60,000 nucleotides of DNA from Polytrichum commune (GCA_950295325.1 OX485805.1:25037501-25097500), one strand, 5' to 3'. Positions 23,901 to 35,601 are shown, numbered from the stretch's first letter. Notes: generated by a model from the letters alone, not told the origin. Numbers and translations: made by a program.

Positions 23901-23964
23901 AAAACCACAAACAAACACTCAACAATCATGTGTCTCCCCTGATGCCGACTTTGCACTGGCATAA
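14901..23964 (+). CDS. IFT52: Intraflagellar transport protein 52 (IFT-B core)
   Basis: IFT52 is a core subunit of the IFT-B train that carries cargo into cilia and flagella; here it implies motile sperm. Exons: 14901-14985, 15174-15243, 15651-15738, 16150-16287, 16974-17054, 17454-17491, 17701-17858, 19575-19723, 20029-20124, 21246-21389, 22507-22647, 23179-23253, 23821-23964; 468 aa with all junction phases closing. Recognisable family blocks in order: ILFNCCKHGE, CPREKFTQYEVDILKKFID, KYFHPKEVLITDGIL, VYPYGATLS, RVAVIGSTSMFDDTWLDKED, EPEELPKDFTKL, PPPPPLELFDLDE, RLSQLTNK, EDLHFYIMEGASIVGVTPK and a helical C-terminus. The N-terminus extends ~20 residues beyond animal forms. The usual LGEGGE loop reads SSAQGGD. 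Length fits the family (roughly 430-470). Introns hold six repeat insertions. It is intact, with no stop or frameshift. Confidence 0.95.
16695..16902 (-). mobile_element. TGTCCGGG-family MITE, copy 2 (IFT52 intron 4)
   Basis: Reverse copy. Read on the minus strand it opens TGTCCGGGGAGATTTTTGGG, then GCATAATCGGTCA, and continues with AGGTATATTCTATAGATTCC and the AACTTCAACCAGTTATTT block, collinear with 41428-41625. The far end is degraded. It stops about 70 bases before IFT52 exon 5. Confidence 0.75.
19139..19447. mobile_element. GGGTGGGT-ended MITE, diverged copy (IFT52 intron 7)
   Basis: It is collinear with the better-preserved element at 43918-44270: GGGTACAAGAAACTAGGGATCC, CAAACTCGAGATTGGATCCA, the AGGAGTATTT block, TGCCACTTNATGTCACTTCAT-like text, and TTTCTTTGGTCTTAGACCCC at the right end. 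Confidence 0.65.
20197..20218. repeat. Interstitial telomere-type motif
   Basis: It reads AAAACCCTAAACCCTAAACCC, two and a half units of the plant telomere repeat CCCTAAA. It lies in IFT52 intron 9, away from any promoter, so it is more likely a repair-inserted telomere fragment or chance repeat than a telo-box. Confidence 0.6.
20815..21010 (+). repeat. TTCAAGTGCAC repeat family, copy 1 (IFT52 intron 9)
   Basis: It shares TTTGAATTACATACTTTC, TAGCTAATCATGTCAAA, ATTCTTCAAGTGCAC and GGTGTCCTTGGATGC with the copies at 49690-49965 and 55000-55320 in Argonaute introns. Those two carry a tRNA-like B-box word (GGGTTCGAATAC and AGGTTCAAATAC); here the position reads CATTCCAATAC. Confidence 0.65.
21420..21577. 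mobile_element. 158-bp MITE, copy 1 (IFT52 intron 10)
   Basis: The termini TAGTCCATCCACACTTACTG and CAATACGTGTGGGTGGGCTA are inverted repeats. The flanks are CTA on the left and TTA on the right, a target duplication with one mismatch. Length equals that of the copy at 39234-39391. The shared interior includes CAATGAGAGTCACT and ACCAATGTTG. Non-coding; the 3-bp TTA target suggests the PIF/Harbinger-Tourist group. Confidence 0.85.
21655..21830 (+). repeat. AGTGTCAC-family fragment (IFT52 intron 10)
   Basis: It shares TGTTGCGAATATTGTCACTT, TCATCCAACTTTCATTCA, GACCATATTTGTGAACATAT and CATAAGAAGTGTCA with the elements at 35602-35955 and 37514-37852. It begins 78 bp after the 158-bp MITE. Confidence 0.65.
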
Positions 23965-26754
23965 TGAATTAGTCATTGTCATGTTCATTCATATGTTGGT
24001 TTTTTTAGTTGGAAAATAGTATGTTGTTCACATTCTCGTGCCTGGTGTTGATGTACTAACTTGTTCAGTAGCAATTTGGTCATGATCTGGATAAATTTTT
24101 GAATCCTTATCCATAACCTTATTAACCCCTATAGACGAGTATCGGACCCTTATGTAGCCTATAGCCAAGGAGTTTGACATGGGTTTCCATGTCACATCAA
24201 CTAGAAAGTTAGAAAAGTGATGGGATCATATTGCGCATGTAACTTAAAAGGTTGGATTATGCCATGAAATTGAGGTGAAACACGATATCAATGTGTAAGT
24301 AAACTTTTTAACATAGAGAATTATATGATATTTCATGGAGATAACCTACATGTGAGCCATATCAGGTTTACATTGATTAGCTTTTGTCAAATAATACCAT
24401 GTGTCATCGTATGATTGGTCGAGCCTTCTAAAAAGGATGGTGTGGGGATTGAATTTAAGAAAAGATGTACCCAATCAAACATGAAATAATGATATTACTA
24501 TTCCAAATATTCGCCATATTCTTGTATTGGTCGTTGGTTCATTTCAAAATATGTGAACCACAAGGAGGACGTGCCACTTGCAATGAATGAAATCGACATG
24601 TGGAAAGTAGCTTGTAGTGAGTGGGGGGTGGGGGGGGGGGGGTGGTTCCCATGTAGGTTAGTCACTACAAAACTTCATAGCTTGAGATTTCAAAGGCAAT
24701 TGTTGTATGCATATAGAGAGAACATTCCTTCTTCAAGAACTCATTACTTTGGTAGACATAACCTAAATCAACACACAACTTAAAACCAACGATATGTATC
24801 ATTGACATACATTTGAAGTCCCAAATGTAAGACCGTGGTACATAGTCTTGGTTTTGGGTACATGTACTTTAGCCAGTGCGATCACAAGTTTGCACTCGAT
24901 CCATGTGTCAATTACTTTACTTTTGTCATGATGTAGATCACTTGATAAATATGGTTCTTTGTTTCTTCTATTTTTACTTATTGTCTAACACAAGATAGAA
25001 GTACTAAACTAAACATTTGATTTAGTGTGGCACTAAATCAATGTGCCATGTTAATCAAAGTGTTTTTTGTGACTTGTCATGTGGCAACAAGTGCCATATG
25101 ACATCCTAATTATCATGCATAATTGCAAAATTAGTAAATGTGGGTCGACGATGAATAGTGTGAGCCACACTAAAGAAGACGGTTAGTATAGTGCTAATGA
25201 ATCAAGTTTTCAATAGTGAGCCCAACCATAGTAGTTTGGGGTGGACCACCCTTTGTACTAACGCCTTAAATTGGATGATGTTAAAAGAGACCCCCCACCG
25301 TCAACATACCATCAAGAAACCATTGAAAAAAAACACATCAAGATGTAGACTGATGGCCATGACCGATTCCCATGAATAGGGTACTATGCAGTCTCAAGGA
25401 TTTATTTTTCCAATTGGACCATCAAGTTGATTTTAGCCTCTATCTTACACAACTGCTGCAATTCTTTGCTCTAGGGAATCAACACGTTTGACACTATCTT
25501 GATGTATTTTTAGTCTCACATGCCTTTTTGATTTCCCAAACCATGAAATTAATTTAATTTCATGAATGTTGTTACAATGAACAAATAATTCCAAGGACAA
25601 ACACTCCAGCTTGAAAAATAAATACAGATTGTCAAATTTGTGCGGAAATGTCACGAACAACGATACAATGAAAGGCGAATTGCCTACATTTGACATCAAA
25701 TTAGGTTGGGTGACTTTCCTAGACTTGATTTCTAGTGCACCTTATATATTATCTATCATCCATCCAATTAGGCTGAGAGCAATTGGGTCAATTGGATAAT
25801 TTCAACCAACCTTGTGGGAACTTAGGGCCTTGATCTCAAGGGAAGTAGGTATGGATTGGCTTGCTTGTGCCCACTCAAAGTAATCACCTTTGAAAGGAGA
25901 CAACCTTTGTTCTACAAGATCCCTTCAATTATATTGATGCTCATTTAAGGATTACACATAGAATCATACCAATTTGAAGATGACTACGATTTGTTATGGG
26001 ATGGACCATTCTATTAAGTAACACCTTAATCTTTATGAGAAATACAACATACCTTGTATGAGTTGTGCATGAACAAAGACTCTTTAATATTGTGGAGTGA
26101 TGTGTGGTTCAACACTTTGAATGTTGGAAGTTGATTTCCATGTTGGATTGAGTATGAGTATTACCAATATGGACACAACATATAGGAAAATTCATCAAAA
26201 AATATAATTATTTTGAGTCAAACTATAGAACAATCTACAACACTGATCAACACCACGTCACATATAAGTCTCCAATTTTATGTTGAAAACATATTACTCA
26301 CCAAACCCCCTTGGAAGGTAGAGCACTCAACGAATTGCTATATATTATCCATTTTGGCACAAAACACTTGTTTTCTTGATTGAAGGTGCCACATATCATG
26401 CAATGGTTGGTTGGAACCAATGTTGTGCATGTATATTGTTTCTTTTCGTGACCAAGTGGGTAGAAGTGTTAAAAGAGAACTTATAGCTTGATATCCACAA
26501 GTCATTGTATTGAACATATTTGCTAGTTGTCATAAGTTATAGAGGTATTACCCTGAAATATTGTGATGCTACATGTGCAAACATCAAGTTGGTATCAATC
26601 TATTGATATTGAAGGATACGACATTAGCTAGTCCAGGTATTGTATACCCGTACACATACCCTATCTAGATTATTGATTGAACCTAGATTCCCGCAATATA
26701 TCGGTTGGAACCTTTGAAAAAAATGGTGTGGCTTGACAATAATTAGATTTTAGC
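23965..26754. other. Intergenic, no gene seen
   Basis: AT-rich sequence between IFT52 and a duplicated C-rich block. It contains a G-rich run at about 24620-24643 and inverted words such as AGTGTGGCACTAAAT and AGCCACACT near 25025-25170 that look like repeat debris. Open frames are short, unrelated to known families, and lack splice-consistent partners. No RNA gene was recognised. Confidence 0.55.
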
Positions 26755-27770
26755 AAGCAAAGTGCAGGCTAGCTTAATAAGATACTATGGTATCACCATA
26801 ATTCAGAAACATGACACGGTAGTTGGAGATGATATTAGCATCAACATAGCATCATCACCAACACAACACCCCCCCCTCCCAGAAAATAAAATAAAATCAC
26901 CCAACCAACATCAACACTCCTACTAAAACCCCCCATCCACCAGTTGCCCTTTCCCTTCCCATTCTCACAAACCTTCCCCAACCTTTGGTCAGATCCATGT
27001 CCATCTGTTGTCCAGGGAGACAAGACTACATTATGCTAAATATGCTCCTCAAAAAAATTTGTTCCGTTCATAAACTCGATGTGACATGAAAGTAAATTCA
27101 ATTTCGGAAAGCAAAGTCACACCTAGCCCCGATAAAGATACTTTGACGTTGTTGTGAATTAGAAGCATTATGTGGGCATGTGAAGAATATGCTCCAAGGA
27201 TCAACATAGCATCATCATCAACACAACACCAACCCATTCTCTCCCCCTAAGGCACATATACTACCCCCCCCCCCCCCCCCCCTCTAATGGTCGCCCTTCC
27301 ACCTCAAAAGGGGCCCGCATCGGGACAGCCGGGCCCTTACAAAATTATGTTGCAATTAAAAATGTGACATGAAATTAAGTTCATTTTGACAAAGCAAAGT
27401 GCAGGCTAGCCTAATAAGGGTAAGACCATAAATTAGAGAGACATGCCGTGGGCGGGTGGGGATGCTCGTGGAATCAGTAAGCGTATAGCGTATCACCAAC
27501 ACAACGCAGAACCCCACCCCCGCCGAAACACCCGACCACCGGTCGGCCACTCGGAGAAGACTCCCGCCGCCCAACAGTCGTCGTCCCAGTTTGCCCCCTG
27601 CCACCCTCTCCCATCTTTCGGTCGGAAAAAAATCACCCCAAATCCACCGGTCGCCCGAGCAGGGGCAGCCGCCCCTGCTGCGGGGCGGGGTGTCTGCTCT
27701 TCGCAGAGTTCTGTTGCATATTTTCGCGAAGGTTTTAGGGTCAGATCCGTCCATCGCCATCGCCACCACG
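26755..27770. repeat. Three diverged tandem copies, ~300-370 bp each
   Basis: Copies lie at about 26755-27020, 27055-27340 and 27360-27770. Shared words: GCAAAGTGCAGGCTAGC near 26758 and 27400; CAACATAGCATCATCA near 26841 and 27203; ATCACCAACACAAC near 26854 and 27491; GGTCAGATCC near 26987 and 27739. Each copy has a C-rich centre, with a C run of about 17-18 at 27264-27282. The third copy is markedly richer in C, G and CpG than the first two, where equivalent sites often read T or A. The open frame at 27443-27859 is a by-product of this GC-rich copy. Confidence 0.7.
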
Positions 27771-28913
27771 CGCATCAAATGCTGCTGATGGTGTCCTGCG
27801 GCAGCGGGGCAGGTGCCCCACGGGCGGGTGCACTTTCACCTCCCGTCACGGCACCGTAACCTCGTACCTTTTAGTTTCGCAGCAACAGATTTGCACACAC
27901 ATACACATAGCTAACTTAAAAACTTAGGGCTGCTCCTGCGTATCGTAGGATAATACAGTGTTCGAAGGAGGAGTACGTCACTAAGGATTTTTTCCCCTTA
28001 TTATCCGGTGTGGCGAGAGTGATTCCCTTTTCTTAAGTTGGGAGTCGATTCTAGTGAAGTGTATGCTCTGGTTTTGGCAGCCATGTCTGTGAGGGTGAAG
28101 AAGATTGAGGGGGCCGTAGCTTCCATCATCACTCTATTATTGTTGAGATAATACTCCGCCTGTAAGTGCATTACAGCAAGCTCTGTTGAAGTTTATTTGT
28201 ATTTTTATTCTCGTGCCAGTGAGTGCATTATTATCCCTCCCTCGTGTTCGAGGTTGTTTCATGATCTCCGAGGGACAGTTTTCGGTAGGTTTTTCTGTTT
28301 CCTTCTGATTTTGCCAGTAGTCTTGAGAGATTCGGCAACCGGCTTACTCTTGGCCACTCTCAGATTGTCAGTGAGTGTGTTTTGGATGAGGATGTTTTGG
28401 TCGCTGTTATTTGCCTTCCACTCGCTTGAGCTCGATTTTAAGCACTTTCCTTCTCACTTATCCTTTGAGAGTTTCTGAGAGTCTGCTGTGTTACACAGAG
28501 CGTTCCAGTTCGTCTCCGAGAGCTCTTTACATTCGGCTAGAGCTTCTGTAGTCCTTTATACTGGTGTTGAACCCTAATTTGGTGGAGTGGAATCCCGTTC
28601 AGGTTGTTCAAGATTGAAGCAGCTGCAAATTGTGCGAGGTGAAGGTGACGGTGCGATATTTAATTTGACACGTATTTATCGACAACACAGGGAGTAGGTG
28701 TTACGGTAGTAGGCCAATTAAAATTCACCAACATTCATCGACTCGTGTGGTTCTTCGACGGGCTAAGCAAACGCCTTGAGTGCGGAAGATAGATCCTGCG
28801 GAACTCCACACTTTCCTGTACCCCTACCATGTGACCTCCCGAACGTCATCACTCACGAGCTTTGAGGTTAGTAACACCTGCATTAGCTCCAAAGGGTTCC
28901 AGAAGGTTTCAGA
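27771..28913 (+). promoter_or_regulatory. Probable promoter and leader of the CCCH gene
   Basis: A CpG-rich start (27400-27860) gives way to mixed sequence with pyrimidine-rich tracts and candidate splice sites ahead of the ATG at 28914. TTCCAG and GTTTCAG just before 28914 could end a leader intron. I could not define the transcription start. No protein-coding exon could be supported here. Confidence 0.35.
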
Positions 28914-31900
28914 ATGTTTAGGCCAAGTATGGGCCAGGAATCTGCCCACGGAGGGCCGCGAGCACCCTTCCCAGGCCCTCCTGCACGGCCTGGGATGCAA
29001 AACCCTAATCAGTTCCCGTCTTCCTTTGGGATGCATGGGAGAGGAAGTCCAGGTCCAGGTCCTCCTCAACAGTTTCCAGGTGGTCCATACCCTGGTTACC
29101 ATCCTGGCCCTCAATTGCCACCGCCATCACTCCCTCCACCTCCACCTGGAAACTTTCCAGCTGACCCCCTGCCTCCACCACCACCCCATGCTCAAGGTGT
29201 TCCGGAACAGAGACCAGCTGAGGAGGCGCCCTCAATGCCCAGGGACCCAGAAATGCTGAAGAACATCGATGTGTTGTCCAGTTTTGTGGTGAAGAATGGA
29301 CCCCAGTTCGAGGATATGGCGCGGAAGAAGGAAGCCAAGGACCCTAAGTTTGGGTTTTTGTTTGGGGGCGAGCCGGGTTCGGAAGCTGCCATTGGGAGGA
29401 CATACTATGAGTGGAAGAAGAGTGCCCTCATGGCCACACTTCGCCCACAACCACAGAATCCTTCTTTTGTTGAAAACTTCTCCAGCCCTGCAACCAATGA
29501 CGCTCCTGCTTCTCCCGGTGCATCTGACATGGACATGGAAGGTATGTATGCGTTCAATACTGCTACGATAACTAACTGGTTAATATTTACCTTAGATTCT
29601 CACTGTTGTACTAGTCAATAATAACTGGACGAAGTATAGTTGTAGTTCTTCCTGCAATGACGAAGGATGCTTATGCTATACATTTTCATCAGCAGATGAA
29701 AAGGGTTTTGCAGAAGCTTGGGTACCGGTCACAAGGATATGAATGCTCTCCAGTTGTTTTTATAGCCTTGTGAATCTTTTAAATATGACCATGTGGTTAT
29801 CTTTGTTGCTGAACTAGCCAGCGTCATGACCTGAGTTATTCTCATCTTTTTAAAGAAATGCAATGAATATCCTGGGTGTTGACCTGCTGTCAGCAATTGG
29901 TAAGGGTCCTGAAGTCATCGTTGCTATACTTAGTGGAGGTGACAGTGCATTTGTTACAGATACAATGTAAGGATTGCACACCTGACCTAATTTTAAACTC
30001 ATCAAGCTGGACCACCCTTCACTTTTGTCACAAATCCTCCCTCACTGTGTTGACTCAGCTCAATTTGGAGTACTGATTGCAGATGATTTTGAAGAGCCTT
30101 CTCCAGCCCCAGAGAGAAACATGGACCAGCTCAAAGACTTAAAAACCATATCCACAACTTCACAACAGGAATCAGAGGTGAATGCACGTCCTCAAGGGGC
30201 TCAGGACCCCAGAGTTCCTACTCCTCTCACGATGAATCAAGGAAATCTAGCTGTAGCGCCTCAGGCAGCGGTTCCGCAAAGGCCTCAAATAGACACAACA
30301 TTGTCAGAGTTGCCAAGAAGAAAAGGTGCAACTGCAGTCCTATTCTGTAACTTGACTCCAAATATTGGCAATCATCAGTTCTTGAATTATCTGCTCTTTG
30401 CTTCTGCATCCACTACTAAATTTTAAGATGGGAGTAAATTTAAGATTGACAAGTAGATTTCAATATTGTATAGATATAGGTTTGTTTGTTGGTTTGAAAG
30501 TCAATGTTGGTTTTGCACAGGGTACACATGGTTTGATATCTGTATTGTATCCCTAACATTGTGCTGCACTGTAGATACGCGGCGGCGGACAGGATTTGAT
30601 AGACCTTGTATGGAAGATGTAACTCCAGGCTCTAGCCCACCTAGGCAAACAACATCATCAGCCCCACAAGAGCGGGAACATCCTTTGGCAGGAAATGGTC
30701 GAACAAAAAGTACCTCACGGGTCTCTAGGTGGGGTCCTAGTGAACCATCTCCACAAGAGTTGCCAGAAAGGGCAGCCTCCTCCCTTGGTGATACTCTTGC
30801 TTCAAGCAAAAGCTCTGAACATCATTCCGAGAGGTCACCTGATCGAGACTTTGAGAAACCCAAGCATTCAGAAAGGCCAGATGAATTGCAACTAGAAGAC
30901 AGGCTGGAAGCTGTGACTCCCCTGAGAGATGATGAAAGTGATTCTGACATGAAAGTCAATCCAGGTTATATGGATAAGTCACCAAGGTTGGATGAGAGGC
31001 ACTCCAGGGGTACATCAGGAAGGGACCATGTGCGACGTAAGGATTCTCCAGCAGGTTCAGATGACTCAAGACCCAGGGATTCTTCTCTGGATGACAGGAG
31101 GTCTAGGGACTCCCCACAGATTTCAGATAGGTGGAGAAGAAGGGATCGGTCTCCGGAGGTGGGAACAAAGCAACAAAAAAGTATTTCTGGGTCAGATGCC
31201 GGAGCCAAAGTGCCTACTGTAGATGAATTTGGTCGAGCTGTACGGCAGGGGGGAAGTGATAGTGATGCTGAGGACTCACAGTATCACAGGAAGAGGAGGA
31301 GGAGTCCCAGCGGAAGTAGGAGCAGGAGCAGGTCCCCTTCTGATTCTAGACGACGACGCAGAAGTCGGAGTCGGTCTCCACGACGCCGTAGTAGACGAAG
31401 CCGAACACGCAGGTTGGTCACTTCTTGAGTTCAATTCTCATTGAAATTTGTGGCACATTGAAAGGAGCGAATATGTATTGTTAGTGTGTGTGTGTGTGCG
31501 TGTGTGTGTGTGTGTGTTTTGACACAACTGAACCTTTCTGTGCTGGAGAAGTTAAGTGATGTGTTGATGGAAATTTGTTGTATTGCTGTCCATGATGGAG
31601 ACACATCTGATACTTGGTGAGGTTTGACTGTAAGTGTAGGTTGTCCTTCTATCAGCAGTATTTACAGCTTATCCCTGTATTGTTTCTCTTGGTTTCTTTC
31701 TAGAGTTCATTCAAAGCACTTAGTACTCCTCAATGACAGAGATGTTGTTGGTAAGGATTCTAGAGCACACTGTATATTCCTGAGTCCACATGTTGATGAT
31801 CTACTGTCTCCTCTTCTGAGTTGCTTTGTTAAGGGAGTTTAGTTGTTTGTTAATGGAGTTAGTTGAAAGTTCTCCACCTACCATTATTTGTGTGCATTCA

Positions 31901-34339
31901 TGTTCTTACTGGTAGTCATGGACATTGATCCTCAGCCGCTCGCCAAGGCACAAAGGAAGTTTGAGTAGGTCATCTCCTCCACGAGATTTACGACGTGGAG
32001 GTGATGGAGGGAGGGGTGGTGATCGTGGATATCAAGATCGTGGTGGTGATCGAGGAGGTAGAAGGGGTGGAAGGGGAGGGGCGCCACCTGCCTGTCTTGA
32101 TTTTGCAAGAGGAAGGTGCTTCAGAGGCTCTGGCTGTCGTTTCCTGCATGCTGAGAACTCTAATTCCAACGGTTCTTCAGGTGATAGTCGATTTGAGAGG
32201 GTGGAAGGTAGGGGAGGACGAGGAAACAGGAGGGATGATGTTGATGAAGGTGGTCGAGGTTACAGTGGTGGTAGTCGATCTGGCTGGGGTGAGGAGCCTT
32301 CTAGGGGACGGGGACGGTGGGAGCCCACCAATGATAAAGACAAAGACTACAATGAAGAAAGACAGAGGCCTTTGGAAGAAAGTGAGCGAGAACAACCTCA
32401 GACCTCTCCTGTAAGTGAGTATGGGGATGAACCTGCAGGCAAACCAAGTGAGAGAAGTGATGAAGAAACCAAAGGAAAACAGCTGCAGACAGAGTCACAT
32501 AAGATAGACTCTCTACCTCCCCCACCTCAGGCACCATTCCCTGGAAATTCTGCAGGTTTGCTCCATATATCACAGCTGCCACCTCCACCTCCTATAGGGT
32601 CATTACCACCCTCTCAGGTATTCCCACCCTCTGCAGGATCTACGCAACAGTCCTCTTATGCTATGAACTTTCCACCTCCCCATTTGCAATCAGGTTTCAG
32701 TGTGAATGCTCCTCCTCCACCTCCACCACCCCCTCAAGGCTACCAAGGCCATCTTTCTTCCATGCAACTCCAGCCGCCTTACATGGGAAGCTCGACACAG
32801 CAGCCTGGGTACCCAGCAACATCTGCAGGTCTCTCACAAGTTGGGAGTCAGCTCCTAGCCCCATCATCCCGGCCTGCCTCTGCATGGCCACCAGCACCTG
32901 CATCTGCACCGACATCAGCACCAACTAGCATGGCATACTCCGGGCTACCCATGCAGGTTGGTTCTTAGTATCTTTATAAGTTTAATTTTTGGTTCAGAGG
33001 TCTGAAATGTAACCTTTTCCACACTGCCCAAAGTATATATGGTGTTCTTAATGCTTTGATGTTAAGGTCTTGGGTCTCCATTGCATGTCAAGTTTGTGCC
33101 TGCATAGTTTTGCATATTTTTAACAGGAATTATTTGGATGATCCAGGTCTCAACACCACAGCCAAGCTATGGATTTCCGCCTCCTCCTCCGTTGCAACGG
33201 ACATCTTATACGAGCAATTTACCACAGTACCAGTTTCCACATCAACACCTTTCACAGGCATCCAAACCAGATGGCCTCGAGCCAGGACCCCCTGGTGCCG
33301 GTGAGGCTGGGAAGAAGTCGGGGCCAGGTAGTGCCCCATCATCAAGGAATGCTGTGGAACATTGGAAAGGTAGCACTGGTGGAAATGGAGCAAGCACACA
33401 CATTGGTGATGTTGGGATGGTTATACTGGAAAGTGTTAGTCCAGGTTTACCAGGCCACCACCATATGGAGAATGTGAGCCCAGGCCCTCATGCAGGTTTG
33501 GTTATGGAAAGCGTTAGTCCAGCAGGTATTGCACAGACTAGCAAGACACTGTTGCCAGGGCAGCAGCAAGGGACAGGAGTATCAAATTTCAGCTCCTCTC
33601 AGCTTGACAACCCGGGCGTGGCATCACTGGAGAACGTAAGTCCTGCTCCAGAGGGGAATTGGAGTCCAGCTGGTGGAGGGGAGATGAAGAAAGGAAGTTC
33701 AGACAGAAAGCGAGATAAAGAGAAGAAGCGTGACAAAGAGGAACACAAAGTACGAGGATTGACTCTTCTTAGAACTGCAGTAGCTGAGCATGTGAAAGAT
33801 GTACTGAAGCCAACTTGGCGTGAAGGACACATGAGCAAAGAGGCGTTCAAGACCATTGCTAAAAAGGCTGTCGACAAAGTTCTCGAAGCAATAAAACCAC
33901 ACCAGGTTCCGAAGACTGACGAGAAGGTGGCTCATTATATGGAGAATGCACGACCAAAGATCTCAAAACTTGTCCAGGTTAGTTGCTCCACCCTTGTCTA
34001 ACGAAATAATGTCAAATTAGGGTGCTTATCGTAGTCGCACATCCACAATTGAGTGGTGTGTTTAAAGGTGTAGATCTAATAATAGACACAGTAAAGGCAT
34101 GTGTTAAAAATTCGAAATATTTATGAGGAAACTGATCACGAAATATTATTTGGACTTAATAATCATGTCATCCTAATCGCCTGTTTCATATCCTAGGAGA
34201 AGTGGGTGCAAAGCTAAAAGTGTATGTTTTAGGCTCACTTATCTTATTGTAGGGACTTTGTCCCTTGTGAGCTGTTTTGGTGACATGTGATATGGTGTTG
34301 GTGTGGCAGGGGTATGTGGATAAATATGTGAAGACCTGA
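28914..34339 (+). CDS. SURP, RS-rich, CCCH zinc-finger RNA-processing protein
   Basis: Likely nuclear pre-mRNA splicing or transcription-coupled RNA factor. Exons: 28914-29541, 30083-30325, 30575-31412, 31936-32956, 33147-33977, 34310-34339; 1196 aa, phases closing. Layout: Pro/Gly-rich start (1-105); SURP module (~115-172) with FVVKNGPQFE and FGFLF...YYEWKK; linker; RS-rich segment (~420-590) with many RSRSRS and SPRR words; RGG-like stretch (~590-618); one CCCH finger, C-x7-C-x5-C-x3-H (~623-641, CLDFARGRC to CRFLH); proline-rich region with PPPPPPPP; four ExVSP repeats in exon 5; charged KRDKEKKRDKEE segment; and a C-terminal helical domain with LKPTWREGHMSKEAFKT and LVQGYVDKYVKT. That tail resembles plant CCCH protein 38 and the C-termini of SCAF11/PHRF1-type CTD-associated factors. 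The last exon is 30 bp. Molecular role is inferred from domains. Confidence 0.9.
31484..31517. repeat. (TG)n microsatellite in intron 3
   Basis: An uninterrupted TG tract apart from one GCG lies about 70 bases after the exon 3 donor of the CCCH gene. It is likely length-variable. Confidence 0.9.
34125..34230 (-). repeat. AAGGTAGAT-family fragment in CCCH gene intron 5
   Basis: On the minus strand it carries CACCCACTTCTCCTAGGATA, then TGAAACAGGCGATTAGGATG, matching the left part of the reference copy (TCTCTAGGATATGAAACATG). It lies between exons 5 and 6 of the host. Confidence 0.6.
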
Positions 34340-35020
34340 AAGAGATTGTGGAACTGAGATCCAATCTTCTGGCTCTCGTCCGTCAAAATCTAATTCCACA
34401 ACGGAGTACCTACCCACCATTGGCAAAGCTCGGACCAGGCAGTTTAGGTCTGCATCTATGTACGAGGGTTTGAGATGCATAGGTAATGGATTTTAGCAGA
34501 GATATATATGTGGGGTAGCATAGCCGAGGCATGCAGCCTTGCAGAGGAGTCCGGAGCCAAACAGCCTGTTGTGCATAGGTGGTTTGTGAATGAATATGGC
34601 AGGTTCTGATGCAGGTTCTTGTGGCGTGAATTTGTACAGATTCTTTGCACCTGTGTCCTTGTCTGCCATGCTATCATTTTAGAAGGTAGGTTATCTCTAA
34701 GTAATGGAAGCATAGGGACTGCCAGTGGAGCACAGGTCATGTGAAAATAGCCGAGAACTTTGGGTCCTCATCTTTCTGTCTATGGCACATTGCATCTGAA
34801 CAGTAAGTGTCTACGCACAGCAGCCTGTTCAAAGAATTTAGTGTTCTATCTTACACTCGGTCTGTATTTTAAAAACGGTTTGCAGGAGACAGTGACTCCA
34901 GCTTCGGTATATTTTTGATGAGTGGAGGAGATCCATCCAGTGTTATGCACGAGCTCTGATGTCGGGCAACGGCAGTGTGATTCACCTGTGGAACTGATTC
35001 AGTACCAAGTGGTATTGCAA

Positions 35021-35026
35021 AATAAA
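35021..35026 (+). terminator. Candidate poly(A) signal of the CCCH gene
   Basis: AATAAA lies about 680 bases after the stop codon at 34337-34339, the first clear signal downstream, followed by TG/T-rich text. The 3' UTR would cover about 34340-35060. Inferred only; plant poly(A) signals are loose. Confidence 0.35.
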
Positions 35027-35601
35027 CTAGGATCAGCTCCTATTAGAGTGATAATTGTACTATATAATGCTACTTATTTTTAGAATATGCTCTGGAATCG
35101 TGAATGCTCCTGGATGAATCGTGTTATACAGCTCTGGAATTTGGATGGATGGATGGATGGATGTGCGTGTCAGTGAGGAACCAGGTAAAAGCCTGATTTG
35201 TAAGAGGGATTCCATGGGTTTAAGAAATCAATTAACAGTTGTTAGTGGGTGTGCACATATGGCTTGGGGAATGCATTTCAGCAACTCACATTGTTGGGTT
35301 TAACTTTTAGGCACCCTGTGATAGACTAAGTAGTAGGTTCCATCAGAAGGATTTTGTAGATGGAGATAAGATTAAGTTACAGCAAACCAGAAGTTTGGAT
35401 TTTGTGTATGTATCAGCTCCATATTTTTGAAGCAGATTTTTCTAGGATGATGTAAGGATCTCAGTCAAGGAGTTCGTGTGGAAGGCAGCATGTACCAAAA
35501 AGAGGGTTGAAGTGTGGGCTCTGAAGCCACAGATCAATCCAGTAACAAAATTTACTCACAGATTTGCACACAGTCCAACTAAATGACAGCCCTGGCTGTG
35601 C

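Noticed and set aside
24620-24643. G-rich run as a regulatory quadruplex
   Set aside because: It lies in gene-free repeat debris with no nearby promoter; recorded only as low-complexity sequence.
27443-27859. 138-residue frame rich in Ala, Pro, Arg
   Set aside because: It is a consequence of the GC-rich third tandem copy; the equivalent frames in the other two copies are broken.
29542-30082. Extra coding exon in CCCH gene intron 1
   Set aside because: Exons 1 and 2 join in phase without it, and no candidate segment has both splice sites and an open frame.
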